Source of the DNA: Runella sp. MFBS21
Lineage (GTDB): Bacteria; Bacteroidota; Bacteroidia; Cytophagales; Spirosomataceae
DNA length: 64,000 nt
Reading direction: 5' to 3'
NCBI RefSeq assembly: GCF_029433105.1
Contig: NZ_JARNTW010000020.1
Span: 1 to 64,000 of the forward strand
Shown piece after piece: positions 59,160 through 64,000 of the stretch (position 1 is the stretch's first letter; the number at the start of each line of letters is the position of its first letter). A program made the translations under genes and the position numbers. The notes under the pieces were generated by a model that searched no databases, was not told where the DNA came from, and saw only the letters and a program-made list of their open reading frames with translations.

Positions 59160-59522
59160 TTACTTTTGTTTTAGTTGACCTGCAATCACATGCATATCCA
59201 AATCCTCCAAAATAATTTTTAGCACTTCTTCATCTTCAAAATTGAGCGAAGCTACTTCATCGATGAGTGCATTTAAATGTACCATGCTTTCTTCTATTTC
59301 TGTCAAATATTTATCTACTTTGTCTGGCTGGTTTGTTTCATGATAATGTCGAGCCAGAATAATAGCTGACTGAATCACCGCCATAGGAGTTCGGAATTCG
59401 TGCGATACCGAGTTGATAAATTTTGATTTGAGTTCGTTGAGGTATTGACTCCTCACCAGAGATTGTAAGCGTTCTTGGGAGGAAGCGTCTTCAGTTAATG
59501 TGTTATGTAGAGTCTTTTTCAT
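59160..59522 (-). CDS. HisKA-only protein: histidine-kinase phosphoacceptor domain without ATPase domain
   Basis: The start at 59522 gives 120 residues. The HisKA helix carries the H-box FINSVSHEFRTPMAVIQSA with His41, followed by the second helix of the hairpin (YLTEIEESMVHLNALIDEVASL). A natural stop follows residue 120, and the response-regulator gene starts 3 bp later, so the ATPase domain is absent, not cut by a visible frameshift. It may be a phosphotransfer intermediate or a dimerisation partner for the PAS kinase encoded divergently. The upstream in-frame codon at 59597 lies inside the operator, which supports the start at 59522. Confidence 0.85.
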   Translation of the reverse strand: MKKTLHNTLTEDASSQERLQSLVRSQYLNELKSKFINSVSHEFRTPMAVIQSAIILARHYHETNQPDKVDKYLTEIEESMVHLNALIDEVASLNFEDEEVLKIILEDLDMHVIAGQLKQK

Positions 59523-59554
59523 GCGTATGGAGGGATTGAACGTTTTATGAATAC

Positions 59555-59597
59555 AAAGTTGCGAGGCTTTTTCCAGAAAAATCTTGACAGCGGTCAA
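59555..59597 (-). promoter_or_regulatory. Autoregulatory promoter with TTGAC-N4-GTCAA operator
   Basis: TTGACAGCGGTCAA at 59584-59597 is a perfect palindrome in its half-sites. On the minus strand a CAACTTTG -7 box covers 59562-59555. The site centre is 32.5 bp from the first T of TTTG. The predicted start near 59549 leaves a 27-nt leader to the ATG at 59522. Confidence 0.75.
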
Positions 59598-59721
59598 TAC
59601 TTCTATTTAATTTTTGGCAAAGTTTTGGGCTTTTGATGCACGCTTTAGTCCCTCATTGCGTACAGTATAGCTAGACGAAAATGATTGCTTTATTTTTAAA
59701 AATGCAGGTACTCTTTTTAGG

Positions 59722-60912
59722 ATGGAAAAAGAATTTGTAAATAAAATCATAGGACAGCCCTCTGATTTTGATGCTTTTATCAAAAGAGAGGGGTTGTTGA
59801 TTCCTTACGATAAGCTCTCTATAGTGTATGGCAATACGCCCGTGGGGTATCATTCAACGGATCCCAGCGGGAAAATTATCTTAATCAATGATGTGGAGCT
59901 TAAATGGCTTGGCTATACTCGTGAAGAGGTTGTAAAAAAAATGACTTGGCAAGACTTATGTACCACCCAAAGCTACGATAGATTTCAGGAACATTATAAA
60001 GCACTCGTGGAAGAGGGGCACTTGTTGGATTTGTTTATGGAGTGTGTTACTAAAACGGGGCAATCGTACCCTGTGGTAGTAAATGCCATTTCGCTGTATG
60101 ATAAAACGGGAAATTTTGTGATGGCCAGAACCACCGTGGTTCAGATTATAGAGCAAAAGAGATTGGAAGGTGAATTGCGAAAAAAAAACCAAGAATTAGA
60201 AAGTCTTAACAAGCAATTATACGAGCTTAATCAAGAAAAAAACCGTTTTTTGGGCATTGCTTCTCATGATCTCCAAACTCCTTTGACCAATATTCGCCTT
60301 CTTACAGATAAGCTAAAACTAACCCAACAAAATCTCACAGAGCGGCAGCGATATTGGGTGGAAGATATTCAGGTGAGTATAGAGCATATGTCTCACATGA
60401 TTTATAGCTTGCTGAGCGTGAATCGTATCGAGCAAGGTGTCAATATGCCTCTGCTTGAGGCTGTCAATTTAACCAATTTTTTGGCGCATATCTTAGGGCG
60501 GTTTCAGGTCATTGCCAATCGCAAACATATTGGGCTTCGATTTGAATGTGATTCTGATGAGGCATGGGTAAAGGCAGACCCACAATATTTGACCGAGATA
60601 GTTGAAAATCTCCTATCAAATGCCATTAAGTTTTCTCCAGCTGGTCATGATGTGCGCGTCAAAGTAACTCATGCGGAGAGCCATGTGCAGCTTTTGGTTT
60701 CGGACGAGGGCAAAGGCATCAAGCCAGACGAGATGCCACTTTTGTTTGGCAAATTCCAGAAGCTAAGCACGCGTCCTACTGCGGGCGAAAGTTCTACAGG
60801 CTTGGGGCTATCGATTGTGAAAGACCATGCCGAAAAAATAGGTGCTACCGTAAGTTGCCAAAGTGAATATGGAAAAGGAGCCACTTTTAGCGTTATATTT
60901 CGCTGTATTTGA
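59722..60912 (+). CDS. PAS-domain sensor histidine kinase, cytoplasmic
   Basis: A 396-residue protein with no membrane helix. A PAS domain lies at about 30-145 (TPVGYHSTDPSGKIILINDVEL, WLGYTREEVV). A coiled coil leads to HisKA with His182 in IASHDLQTPLTNIRLL. HATPase_c has ENLLSNAIKFSP (N-box), SDEGKGIKP (G1) and GLGLSIVKDH (G2). It is divergent from the HisKA-only and REC-Crp genes, 199 bp apart, and is the obvious phosphate donor for them. The PAS ligand is unknown; oxygen, redox or a small ligand are all possible. Confidence 0.93.
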   Translation: MEKEFVNKIIGQPSDFDAFIKREGLLIPYDKLSIVYGNTPVGYHSTDPSGKIILINDVELKWLGYTREEVVKKMTWQDLCTTQSYDRFQEHYKALVEEGHLLDLFMECVTKTGQSYPVVVNAISLYDKTGNFVMARTTVVQIIEQKRLEGELRKKNQELESLNKQLYELNQEKNRFLGIASHDLQTPLTNIRLLTDKLKLTQQNLTERQRYWVEDIQVSIEHMSHMIYSLLSVNRIEQGVNMPLLEAVNLTNFLAHILGRFQVIANRKHIGLRFECDSDEAWVKADPQYLTEIVENLLSNAIKFSPAGHDVRVKVTHAESHVQLLVSDEGKGIKPDEMPLLFGKFQKLSTRPTAGESSTGLGLSIVKDHAEKIGATVSCQSEYGKGATFSVIFRCI

Positions 60913-61010
60913 ACATTAAAAAATCTAAAAGCTGCTAATTACCATGATTTTCGGGCAGTAATAAATGAGTTGGGAGGTTTGTTTGCTTTGTTTACAATCA
61001 GGTAAATCTA

Positions 61011-61054
61011 TTGACGGTTGTCAAGGTAAGGCTTAAGAAGTGTTGCCACCTTTG
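61011..61054 (+). promoter_or_regulatory. Promoter with TTGAC-N4-GTCAA operator upstream of the lipoprotein gene
   Basis: TTGACGGTTGTCAA (61011-61024) is a perfect half-site palindrome. A CACCTTTG -7 box covers 61047-61054. The centre-to-TTTG distance is 33.5 bp, identical to the promoter at 57640-57683. A start near 61060 leaves a leader of about 37 nt. Confidence 0.75.
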
Positions 61055-61096
61055 CAATGTCAATGAAGGTTTATTACTAAAAACAAAACACAAACC

Positions 61097-61762
61097 ATGA
61101 ACACTCAAAGCCATTTTACATTAGTCAAAGGTGCACTTTTTGCTGCTGTTTGTTTAACCCTAGGGGCTTGCAATTCTTCATCCAAACACGAAGCATCAAA
61201 TACTGACACTACCTTTACAGTCATAGAAGAAACAAAGACCCTAGACAATCCTTCTGACGTGTCTTTTGATTCGGCGGCTTCGGCTTTAAAAAAAGGAGAG
61301 TGGGGTATGGTGACTACGCATCTGAAGGCAGGTATCGCAGCGTATAAAGAAGAAGCAAAAAAAGAAAAGCCTGAGCGCCAGGGTGCTATTGATGAGCAAA
61401 TCAAAAAAATAGAAGCATTGGTTCCTAAAGCGGAAGCCAAAAACCTCAATTTAGACGAACTTATCCTCACTACGGGGGTAGCCGAACTGGTGACACTCCA
61501 CCGAGCAATAGAAGTTACGGAAGAACTCACTGCTATTACGCCCGAAAATAGTCAGCATTTGAGACAAACGCTCGCGGATTTGGAAAAACAAGCTGAAGTC
61601 TTACCCGCCGAAGCAAAGCAAGAAATTAAGAAATTGACTTCTGAGGCTCATGCCAAATTAGAAGCTTACGAGAAAGCACCTGCCAACAACAACCAAAAAG
61701 AACATCAAGCATTGAAAGAAAAACTCTCAAAAATCAGAGAGGTCATACACAAGCATTTGTAG
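61097..61762 (+). CDS. Helical hypothetical lipoprotein
   Basis: A 221-residue protein with a lipoprotein signal ending LGAC (Cys25), so it should be lipid anchored to a membrane. The mature part is almost wholly helical and rich in Lys, Glu and Ala (AAYKEEAKKEKPERQGAID, LRQTLADLEKQAEVLPAEAK). It contains no recognised domain. The sequence resembles periplasmic stress or chaperone-like helical proteins only in general composition. Its promoter carries the TTGAC-N4-GTCAA operator, making it a predicted target of the REC-Crp regulator. Confidence 0.75.
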   Translation: MNTQSHFTLVKGALFAAVCLTLGACNSSSKHEASNTDTTFTVIEETKTLDNPSDVSFDSAASALKKGEWGMVTTHLKAGIAAYKEEAKKEKPERQGAIDEQIKKIEALVPKAEAKNLNLDELILTTGVAELVTLHRAIEVTEELTAITPENSQHLRQTLADLEKQAEVLPAEAKQEIKKLTSEAHAKLEAYEKAPANNNQKEHQALKEKLSKIREVIHKHL

Positions 61763-61885
61763 TTCATTCTTTCCCTACCACACCATTTTCTAAGGCACAA
61801 TAAGCCACGAAATTTCCTTCTGCAAAAACATATTTCTGATTCCTTTTTAAAAAATTCTTTCCAACCAAATTAATCATTTACAACA

Positions 61886-62443
61886 ATGAAAAGGCTAAGT
61901 ATTGCATTTTTGGTTGCTTGTGTATCCTTAGGATACGCCCAAGCACAAAGTACACAGAGCGAAGAAGTCGCTATGAAAAGTGTAAAAAAAGGTGAAGAAC
62001 CTAAACAAGTACTCGATGCTTTGAAAAAAGATTTTCCTGGTGGTGCTGTTCAGGGTATGTCGGTGATTCCTTTATCGCTTTATGGTAAAGAGTGGTCGGT
62101 TTCGGAACGAAACAAGATAGATGATAAAAGTAGTATCAGCCTCTATCAAGTAGATGGCAAAGGTAAAAGTGGTAATTTTAGTGCGGTCTATGACAATAAT
62201 GGCAAACTCATGAGCTACAAAGAAGTCATTAAAGACGCTGAATTGCCTACTTCGATTCGTACGACTCTAGGCAATCAGTTTGCGGGTTGGCAAGTTACAG
62301 GCGACCGTGAGAAGGTAAAATATAACCACGGAAATATAAAAATAGCTTATCGGGTCAATCTTAAAAAAGACAAAGAGCATAAACATGTTTTCTTTGATGA
62401 AACAGGTAAGATAGTACGCACCGACAAGAAAATGAAAATATAA
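61886..62443 (+). CDS. Exported PepSY-like envelope protein
   Basis: A 185-residue protein with signal peptide MKRLSIAFLVACVSLGYAQAQ. The mature region has VLDALKKDFPGGAVQGMSVIPL, FSAVYDNNGKLMSYKEVIKD, RTTLGNQFAGWQVTGDREKV and KHVFFDETGKIVRTDKKMK. The order of these elements parallels the protein at 55596 (YNAKGDLVRFIETG, INSSYPDWQITGNKS, YFSMEGTEI). It is 123 bp after the lipoprotein gene and may be on the same transcript; no operator of its own was found. Role unknown. Confidence 0.75.
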   Translation: MKRLSIAFLVACVSLGYAQAQSTQSEEVAMKSVKKGEEPKQVLDALKKDFPGGAVQGMSVIPLSLYGKEWSVSERNKIDDKSSISLYQVDGKGKSGNFSAVYDNNGKLMSYKEVIKDAELPTSIRTTLGNQFAGWQVTGDREKVKYNHGNIKIAYRVNLKKDKEHKHVFFDETGKIVRTDKKMKI

Positions 62444-62462
62444 GCTTCTTAAAAATTAAAAA

Positions 62463-62502
62463 CTCAGTGCAGCGGTGCTATCACCGCTGCACTGAGCTTT
62501 TA
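62463..62502. terminator. Strong intrinsic terminator between convergent genes
   Basis: CTCAGTGCAGCGGTG (62463-62477) and CACCGCTGCACTGAG (62482-62496) form a perfect 15-bp stem with a 4-nt loop, followed by CTTTTAAT. It ends the PepSY-like transcript. Confidence 0.9.
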
Positions 62503-62521
62503 ATATTGAGAAATTAAAATA

Positions 62522-63484
62522 TTAAATCAGACGCTGAATGATGTCATTGACAGAAATACCTTCTGCTTCTGCTCTAAAATTACGCACAATGCGGTGGCGC
62601 AAAATAGGAACAGCTACCGCTCTAATGTCTTCTATATCAGGAGAATATTTGCCATTGATGAGGGCATTACACTTCGATGCCAAAATGAGGTTTTGTGAGG
62701 CACGTGGGCCAGCGCCCCATTCGAGATAGCTTTTGGTGTCTGCACTCGCAAACTCTCCTCCGGGGCGGGTTTTGTGGACTAGCTTTACGGCATATTCTAC
62801 TACGTTGTCGGGGACAGGCACGCGTCGAACAAGGTGCTGAAATGCTTGGATTTCTTCGGCCGAAATCACCGTGTTGACCACAGGGCGATTGTCGGTAGTT
62901 GTCGCTTTTACGATGTTTAATTCTTCTTGATAGGAAGGGTAGTCGAGGTTGACCATAAACATAAAGCGGTCTAGCTGCGCTTCAGGAAGCGGATAGGTCC
63001 CTTCTTGTTCGATGGGGTTTTGGGTGGCCAAAACAAAGAAAGGACGTCCAAGGCTATGTTTTTGTCCCGCCACTGTTACGGCATACTCTTGCATGGCTTC
63101 TAGCAATGCCGATTGTGTTTTGGGAGGGGTACGGTTGATTTCGTCAGCAAGGATAATGTTAGCAAAAATAGGCCCTTTGATAAAACGGAAATTACGCTCA
63201 TTGTCGAGTGTTTCTGATCCCAAAATATCAGAAGGCATTAGGTCAGGAGTAAACTGGATTCGGTTAAAACTCAAGTCAAGAGCGCCGGCAATTGTCTGAA
63301 TCAAGAGCGTTTTGGCGAGTCCGGGTACACCCACCAATAAGCAGTGTCCTTGACAAAATATAGCCGTCAATAGCAGACGAACAGTGTCGTCTTGCCCTAC
63401 AATCACTTTACCGATTTCCGAACGGAGTTTTCCGTAAGATTCTTTCAATGCCTCAGCGGCTGCTACATCAGAAGTAAACTTCAT
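62522..63484 (-). CDS. MoxR-family AAA+ ATPase
   Basis: A 320-residue ATPase of the MoxR group. The Walker A motif is GVPGLAKTLLIQTI at about 56-69 and Walker B is IILADEINRTPPKTQSALLEAMQE. The sensor region is FFVLATQNPIEQEGTYPLPEAQLDRFMF. MoxR proteins act as chaperones or activators, usually with DUF58 and von Willebrand A proteins encoded nearby. Those would lie downstream here but the following genes are on the other strand, so the partners are elsewhere or absent. A SurA-like isomerase gene lies upstream. Confidence 0.95.
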   Translation of the reverse strand: MKFTSDVAAAEALKESYGKLRSEIGKVIVGQDDTVRLLLTAIFCQGHCLLVGVPGLAKTLLIQTIAGALDLSFNRIQFTPDLMPSDILGSETLDNERNFRFIKGPIFANIILADEINRTPPKTQSALLEAMQEYAVTVAGQKHSLGRPFFVLATQNPIEQEGTYPLPEAQLDRFMFMVNLDYPSYQEELNIVKATTTDNRPVVNTVISAEEIQAFQHLVRRVPVPDNVVEYAVKLVHKTRPGGEFASADTKSYLEWGAGPRASQNLILASKCNALINGKYSPDIEDIRAVAVPILRHRIVRNFRAEAEGISVNDIIQRLI

Positions 63485-63605
63485 TGAGGATAATAGTTTA
63501 TGAGTTAATGGTTTATGGAATGGGCGTTCGATTATTTAATTTGAAAATGCTTTTAAGTAGGTGACTATGGTAGGTAAATGTACTTAATTTAAAAAAATAA
63601 AAACG

Positions 63606-64000
63606 CTAATTCCCCTCCTGATTAATACCAAATATTTGACAGCCTTGATATTCAGGTTCGACGTTGATAAAAACATCTGTTACCGCTTTCTTAAACCATT
63701 CATCCACAGCTTTGGTTTTTTTGTTGGCCAATACGATATTGGTAAGCTTCTCAAAATCATCTTTAAGATTGGCCGTGTGAGGCTCAATTTTGCTTTTGTA
63801 ATAAACAATTCTCATGGCGGTTTTACCGTCGTCTGTTCGATAGTTGAGCGGCGCACTAATCGTGCCAACTTTCATAGTATCGAGCATCATATAGAGGTTG
63901 TAATCCATTGAAGCATCCAATGGTAAGCGAGAGTTTCCCGTTTGCTGCTCTTTTAAGAGTCCTCCTGCATCGGCGGTATTTTTGTCCTCTGACCACTTTT
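63606..64000 (-). CDS. C-terminal part of a SurA-like peptidyl-prolyl isomerase, cut by the window edge
   Basis: The frame is open through the right edge and ends at 63606. Visible residues include WSEDKNTADAGGLL, the parvulin-type segment after the catalytic strand, and a helical C-terminal part (KDDFEKLTNIVLANKKTKAV). About 131 codons are in the window. Periplasmic parvulins assist outer-membrane protein folding. The apparent ATG at 63920 is internal. Confidence 0.8.
   Translation of the reverse strand, partial: KWSEDKNTADAGGLLKEQQTGNSRLPLDASMDYNLYMMLDTMKVGTISAPLNYRTDDGKTAMRIVYYKSKIEPHTANLKDDFEKLTNIVLANKKTKAVDEWFKKAVTDVFINVEPEYQGCQIFGINQEGN

Noticed and set aside
59523-59597. Upstream extension of the HisKA-only gene
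   Set aside because: The extension would be translated from within the TTGAC-N4-GTCAA operator and -7 box, so the start at 59522 is preferred.
1-64000. CRISPR array, tRNA, rRNA, integrase or intact insertion sequence
   Set aside because: No regularly spaced repeats, cloverleaf-like sequence or transposase motif was seen by eye; a dedicated tRNA/ncRNA scan was not possible.

Overview
The window reads as an ordinary chromosomal stretch of a Bacteroidota bacterium, most likely order Cytophagales. The evidence is a type IX secretion sorting domain, LytTR/LytS and one-component AraC regulators, an ECF sigma factor divergent from a TonB-dependent barrel, the ftsX-DUF3098-uppP-truB-ribF block, and promoters with the Bacteroidota -7 pattern TAnnTTTG. 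I see no tRNA, rRNA, CRISPR array, integrase or intact insertion sequence. Genus is not resolvable; a Runella/Spirosoma-type relative is a guess.

Layout. 1-1950: eroded remnants of secreted proteins, a small lipoprotein, and three REP-like palindromes with the core CTTTCCAAGTTT. 1944-4677: LytTR regulator/LytS kinase pair and a membrane thioredoxin. 4850-23540: a redox and detoxification region dense in regulators (five AraC, one HxlR, one Crp/Fnr) interleaved with four SDR-superfamily reductases, a quinone reductase, a nitroreductase, an esterase and a sugar dehydrogenase. It also holds a sigma factor fused to an anti-sigma-like membrane tail (8905-10326) facing a TonB-dependent barrel. 23848-26110: Dabb and DUF1080 secreted proteins and an unknown exported protein. 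26152-29861: housekeeping block. 30130-36051: broken gene, ankyrin protein, orphan type III polyketide synthase, and a GHMP kinase/sugar transporter/SDR set. 36129-45567: msrB, VOC protein, ssb, mutY, HU, TPR protein, a 29-residue bL38/COX24-like basic protein, RNase G, queA and a miniature T9SS protein. 45646-50382: AraC plus chloroperoxidase-like hydrolase, then a three-gene glycan set. 50876-57595: secreted sugar dehydrogenase, FAD oxidoreductase, deacetylase and envelope proteins. 58101-61762: a two-component/Crp regulatory island. 61886-64000: PepSY-like protein, MoxR ATPase, and the end of a SurA-like isomerase.

The strongest unexplained signal is at 57640-61054. A response regulator fused to a Crp/Fnr module (58101-59156) follows, by 3 bp, a 120-residue protein that has a histidine-kinase dimerisation/phosphoacceptor domain but no ATPase domain. 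A complete PAS histidine kinase diverges from them. Three perfect TTGAC-N4-GTCAA palindromes, plus one near-perfect copy, lie upstream of the island's own operon and of two flanking envelope-protein genes. The three perfect sites sit 32.5-33.5 bp from the TTTG of a predicted -7 box, which is the geometry of class II Crp activation. I infer a compact, locally wired regulon controlling cell-envelope proteins.

Several other regulators also have candidate operators close by: a Crp-type palindrome after the Crp gene at 13003, tandem direct repeats near two AraC genes, and paired inverted repeats between the HxlR gene and the nitroreductase. These are read from sequence and geometry only and are untested.
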